Origin: Diabrotica undecimpunctata
Taxonomy: Eukaryota > Arthropoda > Insecta > Coleoptera > Chrysomelidae
Length of the DNA stretch: 64,000 nt
Direction of reading: 5' to 3'
NCBI RefSeq assembly: GCF_040954645.1
Contig: NC_092806.1
Coordinates: 133,330,476 to 133,394,475 of the forward strand
Made by a program: the position numbers and the translations under genes. The notes beneath the pieces were generated by a model. That model was given only the letters and a program-made list of their open reading frames with translations. It ran no database searches and was not told where the DNA came from. This document shows, in pieces, positions 43,523 to 57,000 of this stretch (position 1 is its first letter; each line of letters opens with the position of its first letter).

Positions 43523-44404
43523 TAGTTTAGTAAAAGTATTTAAGTAAATACAAAATGCAAATACATTGTTACTTTATTATTTAAAATAGAACTACAAAAT
43601 AATTTTTAACAAAAGTATTTACATATACTTAAGATGCAAAATACATATTTTCAAAATAGGTTTTCCAAATAAAATACCTTATTACTTATTTAACTCATTT
43701 TAATACTAGTATTTGTTTTATGTAAGTAAGCTTTATTTCTGTAATAAGTGTAGATATTTTGTTTTAGGAAGATGTAAGCCTTGGACACAATACAAATACT
43801 AAACCTAAGTTGATCCTTCTTGATCCTAATAAAACCAAGCCGTATATTCCTTCAACTCATCTCCCTGCTACCATTGTCCCCCCTTCAACTCATCTCCCTG
43901 CTACCATTGTCTCCCCTTCAACTCATTTCCCTGATACCATTGTTCGCCCTCCAACTCATCTCCCTGCTACCCTTGTTCACCCTATTAATTCTGAATCTTT
44001 TGATACTGTACCCCAATTACCCAAGGATTTACATTCAATAGCCAGTGTGAGCCGTCCTTCTCTGGGCAATCAAATACTGAAAAGTATTAATTTTCCAGTT
44101 ACTGAACTTCCCAGTATAATATCCTCTAACTCTACACCAGATACCTTTCTCCCATCTAAATTAAAAACCCAGCAATGTTTTCCAAACCCGACTAATTCCA
44201 ATGTTCCAAAAGAAAATCAAATAGCTGAACAATCTACTTCACGGCCATCCACAACCAAACAGAAAAGGATACAAAATAACACAATGATTAATATGCATAA
44301 AGAACTTTTAGAAGTGCTTAAGGATATAAACACCAACATAAGTTCCTTAGCTTCAAGTGGTAGTCAAATAGTTGAGGTGTTGAAAAAGTAATGTTTATTA
44401 TTGT

Positions 44405-44880
44405 AAATAAATGTATCTATCTATCTAAACAGCCCTAAACATCCATCCTTCGATATAGGCCTCCTCCTCCTCCTTCCATGCCTCTCTCTCTTGGGCAATT
44501 TGTATCCATTTTGACCCGGCGTGTTTCTTTAGATCATCTGATCATCGCATTTGTTTTCGTTTTTGATTCGTCTTGTGATTCCACAGTCTCTAATGTATAA
44601 TTGTCTTAGTCCATCTTTCTGCCTTAGGGTGTGTCCAACAAACTTTCATTTAAGCTTTGCTACTTGGGTTTCTTTTTCTGTCTGATAGTTTAATGTTCAG
44701 CATTTGTCTTTCCATGGATCTTTCTGTCTTTTCTTTATTTAATTTAATGATTTGTCCTACAGATATATATACTCTTTTACTTTCTATTCTTGTTTGTGCC
44801 ACTGTAATTATTAGTTCTTCTTGTTGATTGGTTATGGTTTTTGTTTTACTGTAATTCATATTCAGTCCAATTTTTTCCCA
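44405..44880 (-). pseudogene. LINE C-terminal fragment inside the Harbinger element
   Basis: Minus strand: a NYSKTKTI and VGQIIKLNKEKT RT-connection segment, then ERSMERQMLNIKL. Near the end KWIQIAQEREAWKEEEEAYI is the usual last segment of RTE-type LINE proteins, followed by a short GATAGATAGATA tail. Internal deletions. Confidence 0.7.
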
Positions 44881-45289
44881 CCATTTTTTAGCATTTATAC
44901 AGTTATCTCGTTCTTACTGATTTCTGGTTGTAAGTCGAAATTAACATTTTTTATTTTTATTTGTAGTTACTTAAGGATTTATTGTGTTGGTTTCTGTTTG
45001 GTATTGTAAATAAATGTATACATATTATTTTTTGTAATTATTTGTCCTGTTTAATAATTATGAAATAAAGTGATTGGACATTGTATGTATTTCTAAAAAT
45101 ACTTTTCTCATATGAAATTTCATAATTATCTCTTTTTGCCATGTTCAAAACTTTAACACAAATTTAATTTTTAATGGATGATGGATAGTGTAATTTATTC
45201 ATACAAAAATATAAGCAACCCACATGTATTTTATTATGTCATTTAAAAATCAAAAGAGGTCAAAACTTATCTCACGAGGTGCAAAAATT

Positions 45290-45690
45290 TAAATATACAA
45301 AACCATAATAAGACCAGAGATTGTATATGGAAGGGAAACATGGACGCTGACAAAAAAAGAAGTAAATACATTGCAGATGTGGGAACGTAGAATCCTTCGA
45401 ATAATATATGGTCTCTGCAGAGATAATGTGACAAACACATGGAGGCACAGACACAACGAGTTAGATTCTCTTCGGAAAGGAAAATTTAGTGAGATATATA
45501 AAGGCCAGTAGATTAAGATGGACGTGTTACGAAACAACGACAATGGCCTTATAAACAGCGTGTTTTGGGAAAGACTAGATGGGAGATCAATGGGTCGGTC
45601 TAGAAAAAGGTGGAAAGATGCAGTCAGAAATGAACTGGAGAAAATGGGAAATAGTAGCACAGGACAGATATAACGCCATCGATGATGATT
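45290..45690 (+). pseudogene. LINE C-terminal fragment, opposite orientation
   Basis: Plus strand frame KIYKTIIRPEIVYGRETWTL, LQMWERRILRIIYG, and in a shifted frame GRSRKRWKDAVRNELEKM, the RT-tail region of RTE-type LINEs. Both ends missing. Confidence 0.7.
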
Positions 45691-45849
45691 TAAACTTTGG
45701 TGATTAAATATAAAAAACTCAAGCAGATCTATTTATGAACAAACTGTATTGATTTTGATCTTGACTAATTTTGTATTCATTTCAATCAATAATAATAAAA
45801 ATAAAAAAAAACAAAACTTTAACTAATCACTATGATACTTCTAACAGTT

Positions 45850-46995
45850 CTAATTGAAATATCTTTCTATTAAAAGTTGTCTGGTTCTTGTGCCCGAGTC
45901 TTCTTCATTTACCCTAATTTCAATTTCCTCAGGTCCCTGGTTATCGGGAAAATCTTCATGGAGATCATTTTCATCCAATCTTCCTTTGACGCAAATATTG
46001 TGTAAAACACAACAAGCTACAACAATGGTTCCTACTTTTTCTGGATCATATCTTAACTTCCGTTCACCCAATAAACAACGGAATCTATTTTTCAGAACCC
46101 CATTACATCGTTCAATAACATTCCTTGCAGATGCATGGCGGAAGTTGTATCTTCTTTCTGGAGTTCCATCTGCAGCATTTTGAACAGGTGTCATGAGCCA
46201 AGGCTCTAAGGGATAACCAGAATCACCCAATAACCAGGAATTAGTGTCACCAGCCTCATAACAGTTTTGTAGCTCTTGTCGGATTGCAGACCTCCTCCAA
46301 ATATATGCATCATGAGTGGCTCCAGCATATCTCGGGTTTACATTCAAAATAACCAACTTACTGTTGCATATCTAAAAAATATTTTAAATCAAATTCTATG
46401 TCATTAATTTATTTTAAAGTCTTACCAGCTGGACATTCTTTGAATGATATCCTTTACGGTTAAGATAATTATGTTCCTCTATTCGAGGAGCTACTATTGC
46501 TACATGTGTGCAATCGATTGCCCCAATTACACCAGGAAATTGTCTTGTCTCCATGAAACCTGTTTTGATTGCAAGCTTTGCTTCTGGTGTGACGGGAAAT
46601 TCAATCCAGGTATTTGACAGATTATGTACAATTAAGTCAGAAACTTCCTTGATACATTTGCTTACGGTAGTCTGTCCCATACATACTGCATGACTATGAC
46701 CAATAACCCGTTGATATGACCCATTGGCAAAAAAAAATAAGGCGGCAAATATTCTTATGCTGGGGTCAACTGCAATGGGGTGTAATGAATTATTCATATG
46801 GGGCAACAGCTGTTCTATTAAATAGTGAACCATATCTTTAGTTAAGCGATACAAGGATATGAAATGATTATCGCTAAAAGAAAATGGGTCACTTTCGTTA
46901 CGCATTATCCTTCTTTCTATATTCTGTTCTAGAATTTCATGCTGTCTATTTTCCTCCTCGATTTCCGCAAACATAAGTTGGTATAATGGAAGCAT
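45850..46995 (-). CDS. PIF/Harbinger DDE transposase, apparently intact
   Basis: Two minus-strand exons: 46426-46995 (190 codons) and 45850-46371, joined across a 54-bp intron with GTAAGA donor and TTTTTTAG acceptor, both in phase 0. The product is 363 residues, the usual size for HARBI1-like proteins. Motifs: an HTH (MGQTTVSKCIKEVS), Asp161 in GAIDCTHVAI, THDAYIW, Asp240 in LLGDSGYP, Glu277 in RNVIERCNGVLKNRF, and VACCVLHNIC. All catalytic residues are present and no stop or shift was seen, so the enzyme may be active. It could also mobilise MITEs sharing its TIR. Confidence 0.88.
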
Positions 46996-47266
46996 CTGGT
47001 AAATAAAACCTATATAATATAATAACTATACTTAATTATTTATATACCTTTGCTTTGAATCCCGCAGTTTTAGTTTAGAAAATAAAAATATTTTCAGTTT
47101 TCCTGTCACTGTCAATTTATTTTAATAATCTTGGATAGAACATCAACATTTCCTACAATATTTTCAAGATGAATAGTATATTCACGATGTTTACCGAATG
47201 ACGGTTTCTACTATCGTATTCTATTTTTGGCGTGCTTCAAAAATGATTTCCACAACGAAACTTTTA

Positions 47267-47306
47267 CGTGACGTCACTAAAATAGAATTCTATTTTGCAT
47301 GCTCCC
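47267..47306 (-). repeat. Right TIR of the Harbinger element
   Basis: 38 of 40 bases match the left TIR in inverted orientation. Confidence 0.9.
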
Positions 47307-47310
47307 ACTA

Positions 47311-47333
47311 CAGCTTTTACTTTCGGTAAACTC
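47311..47333. repeat. Outer end of the split palindromic MITE
   Basis: CAGCTTTTACTTTCGGTAAAC is the near-exact reverse complement of the left end at 35711-35731, placed 11 kb from the rest of its arm. Confidence 0.75.
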
Positions 47334-47339
47334 AACCAA

Positions 47340-47821
47340 GGTAAAGGTAAAGGTAAGGTGGGATCCTAGATCCTTGTTCTAGAAGTGCAGAAGTCCACTG
47401 TCCACTCAAATTTTAATAATTTTAGACGATCCCACGCGCAGATATTTTCAAGGTCACTTGACACATGTCAAAAAATTAAAACAGGGTTAGTTGTATTGTC
47501 AAAAATAACAGGTTCTAAACACCAAACACCACACCTTTTAAATAATACATTAATAAACAAAACAATATTTAATCAGGTGAAATAATAATTCGATCATGAA
47601 ATACAGAAGAGAAATATTATCCCAATAAATGTGCATGGTTAATAGATCATTGTTTTAATTTCTTTCTACCTACCATAAAGCTGTGATAATTGAATGTATC
47701 TATTATACTTTTTTATATTAAATATTGAACTATACTTCTTGAATTAATGTGGTAAGTTATTTACATGGCAATAAAATGTAAAAAAGTGTTACCAATGTAA
47801 TTAAATTTTTAGTGTGGCAAA
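47340..47821 (+). promoter_or_regulatory. Probable 5' flank of calpain-7
   Basis: No transposon ends were found here. Just before the ATG, AATTTTTAG at 47803-47811 could be the acceptor of a non-coding first exon. No TATA box or other motif can be assigned with confidence. Confidence 0.35.
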
Positions 47822-48096
47822 ATGGATAATAGTGATGCCTTGCTAGATAATGCTATAGAAGCCGCCAAGAAAGCTGTGCAATTTGACCAAGAAGGTGAGC
47901 AAAGAATTGCTGCATACTATTATGAAGCAGCAGCACGTTTTTTGGGACAACTTGTGGTTTCAATAGCCACAGATGATCCTGAAAAAGCACAATCACTGCA
48001 AGAAAAATCCAACCAGTATAAATCAAGGGCAAATGAATTAAGAAATAATGTACCTCAGGAACATAAAACAATAGATGAAGATGGGAGTAAGTCACG
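47822..48096 (+). CDS. CAPN7: CAPN7 exon 1 (MIT domain 1)
   Basis: Starts [27 protein letters not shown] donor at 48097 was preferred over GTAAGT at 48087 because only the former keeps phase with the next exon. Confidence 0.9.
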
Positions 48097-51000
48097 GTTA
48101 GTGATAAATATCTTTCTTTTTAGGAAATGTTTTTAGAAATATTTAAATTTGTTTTAAAATATCTTCAAATCCAGCTATTCAAAGTCTAAAGGATAATTTC
48201 AGCTGCTAACCTGATAATATTCCTTCTCATTTTCTCATAATATGTGGTTATACTTTGATTAAACCGCTTTGCATGTTGTTTAATCAGAACACATAAAAAA
48301 CAGTTTTATCACACCAGTACATGATGGTGTACTGGTGTACAGTACATATAGGTATATTGCGATCAAAGCTATTCTTTTCTTTTCTATAAGCTTTTCTCCT
48401 ACGCAATTTGTACTGCAGCCAATCAGCTTCTTTTACATATTTCATTAATTAGTATGTAAGTCCTTGAGTTAATTACTATTTAAATGGGAATAAGCCACAA
48501 TTAAAGGTTAAAATAGGTTTATTGACGTTTCAATTTCCACTTCGGAAATCGTTCTCAAAATACAAACATTAGTAAATTAAACAAATTTTGTATTTTGTTA
48601 CTTAGTGAAAAAATTCTTCTAACAATTTAATTTTATCTGACTCATCTATATTGACAATTCAGACATACCTTATACATTTTAAAGTAGACAACTTTAAAAT
48701 GATATTGCCAATATTGTTGAGTTGCGTTCCTGGGACGACTTTACTTATAAGATAGTTCATTCGATTACATGAAATCAACTTTAACTTGAGAATATCCGTC
48801 AGAAAAGATCATAACATGTAATTCGTCTTTAAAAAGACAAATACATGCCATGATGACAGTAAAATTCTCCTGTTAGTGATTCCATAGTAAATTCCATATA
48901 AATAAAATAAAATATTAAGTCCTTGAGATTTTGGCAGATCTGCTGTATATAGCTTGATTGCTTTAGAGGAGATATTGGTGGATACCAACATATAAGGGAT
49001 ATTTTAGGCTCTAGGCTAACAGTCTACTGGTATGCATAACAGTCAATTCTGCAAATGCTGCCTTACGTGATGAAAGTTCAACTTTGTGACCTTGATGGGG
49101 GCATTCAAACTTATTTACATCCGTCATATTGTGATAAATATACATAAGAATTTCCCTATTCGTCATTGGGATGCCCACTGTCAGGGATAAGAACTTCTTC
49201 CAGTCTTCCTGCATGGAGTCATACTCAGTTTAGTGCTCTCCCACACAGTCCCAGACTGGAGCAGAAGTTGTTGGGGTGTGTAGGCAAACAATGTCCCAGG
49301 ATCATGACTTCATTATTCCATTGTAAAGACATTTTCTTCTTGGCTCAACAACTCTAAATGCGTCTTGTCCACATTTACTATTTTTCTTCACTCTTGCTGG
49401 TCTTGTGCAGCCATCTCTCATTGTTGCACCCCATCTTATGTAGATCACTTGTTACTGCCTATTTACATTTTTTTCTTAGGCGACCAACTGATTTTCTGCC
49501 ATCAGGCTTTTCCCAGAAGGTATTATTTTCATCATTGGATCTCAGTACATGTCCTGCCCATCTTATCTGATTTGTTTTCTTATCTGTAAAGTGCTTGGGA
49601 GTTCCTGGTTATGTTTTCATCTCCACTCTCCTGTTATCTTGTCTCTACAAGATAACAGGATCTCTACAAGATTGTCCAGAGGATCTTCTGTTGTATAACT
49701 AATAATTTTGTTGTTTCATGCTGATTCAGTGTATAAGTCTCAACTCCATACATTATTTTGGGGTGAATTACAGTTTTATATAACTTTTTTGATTTATGTA
49801 GCGTCACTAGGGAATAATATGCTCTATTTCCTGCCATGATTCTAGCTGCTACATTTATTTTCATAACTATTTTTGACCCTTATCACTGCTCCCAGTATTT
49901 GAATGCTTTGGCAACTTCAAAATTGTATTCATGTATTGAAAAAAGATATATTTATTTTTTTATCTGGATGGGTGTTACAAATTTTAGTTTCCATAAGCCA
50001 TACAAAACCTTGTATAATATGTACTTTAGCTACTATTTAATAGCTACTGTTACTAGTTAAGTACCTACTGTTTACCTTCTTGTTTTTTCATCAGGTTAAA
50101 AGAATGTTACTTTTTATTAAACCAAGCCATAGATGAAGATGAAGGGGGAGATAAAGAAGATGCAGTGGAGCTATATGCCAAAGCTATTGAATATATTACT
50201 CAATATCCTGATTTAATGCAGGGAGAATTAAAAGCTCTTATTATGCAGGCTTTGGAAAGAGCTGAAGAACTAAAAGGTAATTATTGAAGATTTGTTATTT
50301 TACTGATGCTTCTTTTGTATTTAAATCTACTATTTACTTTTCAACTCCTTGTAGTAAACAAAGATACACTCTTATCTCTGTCATTTGATACTTAAAATCT
50401 AGACTAGAACAAAAGTCTAAAAGGTACATGGCGAAGAATCTTGTTCAGGAATGCAGTAAACAGTATACTTAATATTGTTTTTATTATTCACTGTTTGATC
50501 TGTTTGCTTTAGGAATAAAAAGAGAATCTCCACCTACTTCAAGTACAGAACCATCCCCTACTAATAGTAAACCATTTAATCCTGTTCAGCAAAGGCCAGT
50601 TATTACTCCCAAATCTCAACCAAGAGCTGTTAGGCCAGTGACAGCTTCTGATGGTAGTGGATATACAGAAGAAGAAAAAAGGGTACTCTTGCATACCTCA
50701 AATATTAATGGAAGGAATTATGTTCCTTTTATGAACATAGATTTGTCAGAAAGGTAATGTTGATATGTCTCATTCTTTTATATATGAGTTACTACCATAA
50801 TTATAGCCTACTAAAGGACAATTTCATGTAAGACTATATAAAAAAACTTATTTTTTATAAACAGGTTTCAATATTCAATACCTTTCTCGGATAAAGATGG
50901 CCATTTACAGTTGTCCCCCAAGCAAAGAAGAGATTTTTACAAATTTGTAAGGCCAGAGGAAATATGCTCAGATCCTTGCATTGTCTATGGGTCAGCTCCA

Positions 51001-54000
51001 AATTATTTAAGTATAAAACAAACTGTGATATCTGATTGTTCGTTTGTGGCCAGTTTGGCAGTTAGTGCTTTGTATGAAAAAAGGTAAGACCTATTTAGAT
51101 CTCAATGTTAGTATTTAAATAAAATGTGTAATGTGTGAATAAAATATTTATCAAAATAACTTCTAAAGTATGGCTTAACTTTCATTTTTTCATCACATTC
51201 TATTGAAAATATTGCCTGTTTCTTAAATTATAATATAGACATTTTTATTCTTCTTCTTTTTCTTCTTTATAAGCAATTCTGCTTGTTAATTGGCAGATTA
51301 ATACCTCTATGGAAGGTTGTCACTCCATCTTTTGTGTGGTTATCCAATACTTCTTCTGCCAATTGGTGACTTATCTCTTGCTATTTTTACGACATGGGTC
51401 TCCTCATTTCTGCTCGTGGTTATTCCATTCTTTTTTTTTCTATTTTGTGTCCATTCATTTACACACTGTACTCTCACTCTGCAGTTTCTAGTAGCCTTTG
51501 CGTTGGGTCTTATTTCTGAGGCATATGTCATTATTGTTCTTAAACTGGCTTTATAAATTCTTGACTTCATCTCAGTGTTAATGTGCCTGTTTCACCATTT
51601 AGTGTTATTAAGGCATCCTGCCAATCTATTTGCTTTTTGTACTTGATTTTTATTTTTTATTAGTTCTTGCAAAATGAATATTGGGACAATTGTGTCCCTT
51701 ACTTTTAAATATTTTAATCTATTCTATGTAACATATAATGTTGAATATAAAATATGTGGCATAATATATTGCATCATTACCTGTTGCCACAGACAATCTG
51801 TGGCTTTGTGGCATGGTGTTTAAAAAAAATGTAAACATTATGTATTTATTGTATATATAAAAACATTTTTTCACAAATAAACATTAAGTATACCATTTTT
51901 AAACCATCTACACAATAGTTTACTCTTTAGGTTTGGTCGAAAACTAGTTACAGCTATTATCTACCCCCAAACGAAAGATAATAAACCCATATATAATCCA
52001 TTTGGAAAGTATATGATCAAATTACATATCAATGGAATCCCAAGGAAGGTGATAATAGATGACAGTTTACCTATAGATAGATATGGCAGGTTGTTATGTT
52101 CATATTCAGCAAATAAAAATGAATTTTGGATATCACTTTTAGAGAAAGCTTATATGAAAGTTATGGGAGGATATGATTTTCCAGGAAGCAACAGTGTAAG
52201 TATTTTACTTTATTTACATACTAAAGAAAGAAACAAGTATTGAAACAAAGGTAAAGAAGAATCTATACACCTATATAATAAAGGAATCTATAAATTTTAG
52301 TTTTACATTTAATTTAGTTAGACAAATAGACGCAGCACACTGGCAACAGTTGGCAATGGATAGAACTGACTGGCGTAATAGACTTGGGAAGGTCGAGGCT
52401 CTTTTATAGGGCTGTAGCACCAATGATGATGATGATAAATTTTAGTAAATATGGACCATATTCTATGTTTGTGCATTAACGAGGAGTGAAATAGTTATGT
52501 ATCAGCTCCTCTGCACTACATCCTAACATTTTTTATGCATAACTCATTTATGTCTTGGTTAGGCTGTGTGTTAGGTAAATACATTGTTGCTATGTAAAGT
52601 TGGTTTCATTGTGTATACATAGTTACTTGCTGTATGGCAGATTATACATTTTTCAATTAACTGAAGAATTCATGTTTTTCTAATTCTAATTTTACTTTGT
52701 TTAAATATGTTGACACCTGATTTTCCATTTGAAGCCTAGCTTATAGTGTTTGTTTTCTTTTTTTGTAGTTGTTATTATTTCCAGAACATTGACCTTCATG
52801 CTTTAACTGGCTGGATCCCAGAGAGAGCTGCAATAAAGAACTGTCCAGATTTTAACAAGGATGCAGTGTTTCAGAAAATCGAATCACGCATGGCAAAAGG
52901 GGATGTTTTGGTGTCTGTAGCTACAGGAGAACTTTCTGATGCGCAAGCTGAAAGAACTGGGCTTGTTGCTACTCATGCTTATGCTGTAATGGATGTGCAG
53001 ACTGTTAATGGGGTAAGTCTTTGGTTATTATGTTAATAATTTATAAAGTTGAGTTGCTTTCCTTATAGTTAATATACCATTTTCTTGTATATTTGTAATG
53101 TTTTCCAGCCACTACTGCTAGACCTTTATTGGTACATTTACATCTATCTTTCTCAGCAATTTTAATTGATTGTGTTATTGTTTCATTAAGCTTATAGTAT
53201 TGTCAGAATCTAATATGAAGGTGGTTTAAAATTAATCTAGTTTAAGTAAGGAAACATTCCACTTGCTTCATTTTTTCATTTTATTTTTCAATGTAGATTA
53301 CTTTTCTCTTAATACAGTTTCCGCAGATAAGTCGCTTTTTGTAACTTTCTATGCGTATCCACCGGATTGGATTATATATAATTGGATTGGATATAATTCT
53401 CATTACAATTATATGAAGTTTAAACCCATATAAAATAATATATAACTTAAACATGCCACAGGAAACCAGTTTCAGAATATTTTTACTTATTTTTGCTACC
53501 AAAAATATACCCCTAACCAAACTTTATATTGACAATATCAAATTATAATTCAGCACATTGAATTTGTCTGATGGTTGATAGAATTAGTGGTAGATCTATG
53601 TGTTTTTCACAACGTTTCTTTAGTAGGATTCAATGATATCTGTATTTCGAAGGTAAACCCTTTTAAGGCTGTAGCAGTTAAACCTGTTTACTTTCTTGTG
53701 TATGGGGCATATTATTACTGAATTCAATTTTCAGGTAAAGTGCGTCCGTTGCATGGCTGTGTCAGTAGCTTACGAAAGAGTTACAAATGTTTGACCATTT
53801 AAATATTTCCGCTGATAGGTTGCCTGGTAAAAGTGCCTTTTTTTGTCTAGAAACTATTTTATTTATTTATTTCTTCCATGGTTGGTAGTTCAGTTTACTT
53901 TAATTTTTCTTATCTTTACCTCCATATTCTCCATTAATTAGCATACTCATGTGTTTCTGCCACATTTTTAATACTTCTACTCTCTCAGTCAAAACAGCTC

Positions 54001-57000
54001 TATTTTGAGCCTTACCCTGGTTTGTGTGTGTCTTGAACGCTTTCTTTTGTGTGTCGTTTGAAAAACTTTCTGGTCTTGTATTCTGTTTAATTTCTTCAAA
54101 ATCTTTATTGATTTGGATGGTACATATGTTGGTCGATTGTTTACTGAACCAGTGAACTTGAATTTATCATCCAAACTGCTAATAGTTCTCTTGATAGGAC
54201 TATTGTGACGAACATTGTCCGAACAGAATACTCATTTTGATAAAACAGTTTTATCATTTTCACGTTTTGTACTGACTGAATAAAGCTTCAAAAATATAGC
54301 TGCTATACTTTATTTCATGTTAGGATTAGGAACGGAACGTTTGCCTTATGCAGATCACTGCTGCCAAAACTCTCAGGCACGTGTTCTACTAGACACGAGT
54401 GATTCTAATTAGAGTCGTATTCAACACTGTGTAGATGTAGATAACTTAATTTCTCTAATAAGCGGATATGTATAGTTGGATACAGAATAATGTATTATAA
54501 ATACTTGTTTCTTTAAGACAGATATAGGTATGTATTTATTATAGGTCTGATAAAAATAGTTTAATTTTACTATTGTAAAAAGCTATTCATCGCATCCTAA
54601 GCTATTCACCGCTTTGTTGCAGAGTGCTACGAGAAACAGTAATTGGGAGAATATTGGAGTCAACATAAATGGAGAATTTCTGAACAACTTGAGATTTGCA
54701 GACGACATAGTTCTTATTGCAGACCGGGTAGATCATGCCTGCCAGCTTCTTCAAATCCTTCAGAGCTCGTGTACACGAGTTGGACTTAAAATTAATTCCT
54801 CCATAGCACAATATATGACCAACCTAGTACTAGCTAAAAACATCTCAACTAACGATATTGATCAATGTGTACTCCCAGTTCTAACGTATGGAGCAGAAAC
54901 ATTGACTCTTACCAGAAAAGTAATCAATAAAATACAAGTGGCACAGAGAGCGATGGAGAGGTCAATGCTGAATATATCCCTCAGAGACAGAGTATCAAAT
55001 ACAATAATTAGGAGAAAAACTGGTGTTACTGACGCAGTTCAAAGGATTACAACATTGAAATGGAACTGGGCGGGGCATGTTGCCAGATTAAAAGATGGAA
55101 GGTGGACGAAGAAAATTCTGGAATGGAGACCTAGACACGATGCTTATCGTAATCGAGGACGTCCTCCAACAAGGTGGTCAGATGACATCAAGCACATTCA
55201 GCACAACTGGATTCAGGGTGCTCAAGATAGAATGCATTGGAATTATTTACGGGAGGCCTATGTCCAACAGTGGGCTCAAAACGTCAAAAATGAGAACAAT
55301 TCGTTTTCACATAATGCCATATATTGAATGCTAAATTAATGTCAAATCAACCACGTGTTTATGTATGGTTCTTTTCAAACCCTTCTTTTAGTCACAAAGA
55401 AATGGTTCTTTCTAATACATGGGCTGTGTCTTTCTAAAATGTGGGAAACAAACTTATCTCAAACATTTTTAATGTTATCAACTATATATTGTGTTTGAAT
55501 TTTTAGGTGCGATTATTTAAGCTCAAAAATCCCTGGTCCCATCTTAGATGGCGAGGAAACTACTCCGAACTGGATACTAGACGTTGGACACCCGAGTTAC
55601 AGAGGATACTCAATTTTGATCCGAACAGTGCAGCTCAGTTCGACAACGGTGTATTTTGGATAGATTATGACAGCCTTTGCAATTTCTTTGATGTATTCTA
55701 TATGAACTGGAACCCAGAACTGTTTAAGCATACATACTGCATCCATCAGTAAGTATAATCTGTCCGTTAAATCTTTGCAGAAGTGTGACACTATTACTGA
55801 AGTATTTTTTACTCACAAAACATCTTTCGAGTGCCTTGTCCTCTAAAAATATTAGCGACCAATCGCATTATCTTTACTTTGACAGCAGCGGTATGGCTTT
55901 GGTCAATTATAACGAATTAAACTAACGAGGAGAAAAGTTTGACTGCTTGAAAACCTCCTCTAGGGCCAATGTGAATAACTTCGGAGAAATCGTACACCTT
56001 ATTTCACTCCCTCTGAATTTGTATTTTGTTAGGTTTTGTGTTTGTATCAATTTTTATTTTTAATGTAGCATTTTCGTATATATGTTTTAGCAGGTTCTTA
56101 AATCTCGAATCTATCCGCGCGTTATCTATTGTTTCAAATACGGCACATAGTTCCACAATAAAATTGAAACAAAATTAGTGGAAATCTGCATGTTTTGGAG
56201 GTTGATAGCTGTCGAATTTATTAGATAGCCTGTTAGTAATAATTTTTGTGACAACTTTGTATGATATTTGCATGTATATTTCCGTTATTACTATAAATAT
56301 TTAAATAATTGAGCACTTTTGGCATTTTACATATGTAAACATTTACGATTTTGTAGATCTTGGAATGCCGGAACTGGTCCTGTTAAAGATCTTTACACCA
56401 TCTCCGCAAATCCTCAGTTTTCGTTGGACGTACAAGGAGACTCGTCAGGCGCTGTATGGCTTCTACTTTCCAGACATATTACAGATATCGAAGATTTCAG
56501 GGACAACAAGGAGTACATTACTCTTTTCGTTTACCAAGGAGGAAGAAAAATTTACTATCCCTGTAAGTTAGATTTTTATCACTAATAGTATAAAATCAGT
56601 ATGATAATTAAAATAATACAATAAACAAGGCCATAAGCAACATACAGCTGTCAGTAAATGAGATTACCGTTATCCTTAATATGCAGGGCAGACAGATATT
56701 AAACTATTTTCTTTTCCTCTTTACTCTTGTCTTCTCACCCTATACAATAATTTTCTTTTCTCTCTCCCTCTCCCTCTTTCTTTCTCTCCCTCTCTCTCCC
56801 CCTCTTTCTCTCTTTCTCTCTCCCTCTCTCTCCCTATCTCTCTCTCTTAAGGAAGTACAAGACTGAGATACTTATGTCAAGGGATAAGAGGGATTAGGTG
56901 AGAAGAAAACCAAGCAGAGACTCGAAGTGGAGGTTTTCGCTTACAGAAGGCACAATGAAAAGAAAACTCAGTAACGGAGATGGAACAGTAAACCAGAATT

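Larger units (their letters stand above)
36470..44391 (+). pseudogene. Harbinger Myb/SANT-like DNA-binding protein gene, split by a retrotransposon
   Basis: Exon 1 36470-36652 (MRVNADHWAILLDFAEKNPS; donor GTAATA) and exon 2 from 36709 encode a Myb/SANT-like trihelix with spaced Trp residues (HWAILLDF, ELWKQLSNKLN, AEWKK). Exon 2 is cut at 36722 by the Gypsy element and resumes at 42740, ending at 42923 before GTAAGT. Exon 3 (43768-44391, after TTTTAG) is Pro/Ser/Thr-rich with four copies of a PSTHLPATIV decapeptide and a short C-terminal helix (MHKELLEVLKDINTNISSL). In Harbinger elements this protein helps the transposase enter the nucleus and bind the TIRs (family knowledge). Only the insertion breaks it. 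Confidence 0.82.
36217..47306. mobile_element. PIF/Harbinger transposon with nested insertions
   Basis: 40-bp TIRs starting GGGAGCAYGCAAAATAGAAT lie at 36217-36256 and 47267-47306 (two mismatches). Inside are the two genes expected of animal Harbinger elements: a Myb/SANT-like DNA-binding protein (plus strand) and a DDE transposase (minus strand). The 11-kb length results from a 6-kb Gypsy element, a pogo-type MITE and LINE scraps within. CAG at 36210-36212 and 47311-47313 may be the 3-bp target duplication, which would extend each end by four bases. Confidence 0.9.

Noticed and set aside
47340..47380. GGTAAA direct repeats as a regulatory element
   Set aside because: Only three short units next to a transposon boundary; no known function to attach.
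48087..48092. GTAAGT as the donor of CAPN7 exon 1
   Set aside because: It would put exon 2 out of frame at its good acceptor; GTTAGT at 48097 fits phase and MIT-domain alignment.
56681..56866. 61-codon Ser/Leu/Phe-rich frame
   Set aside because: Low-complexity CT tract.
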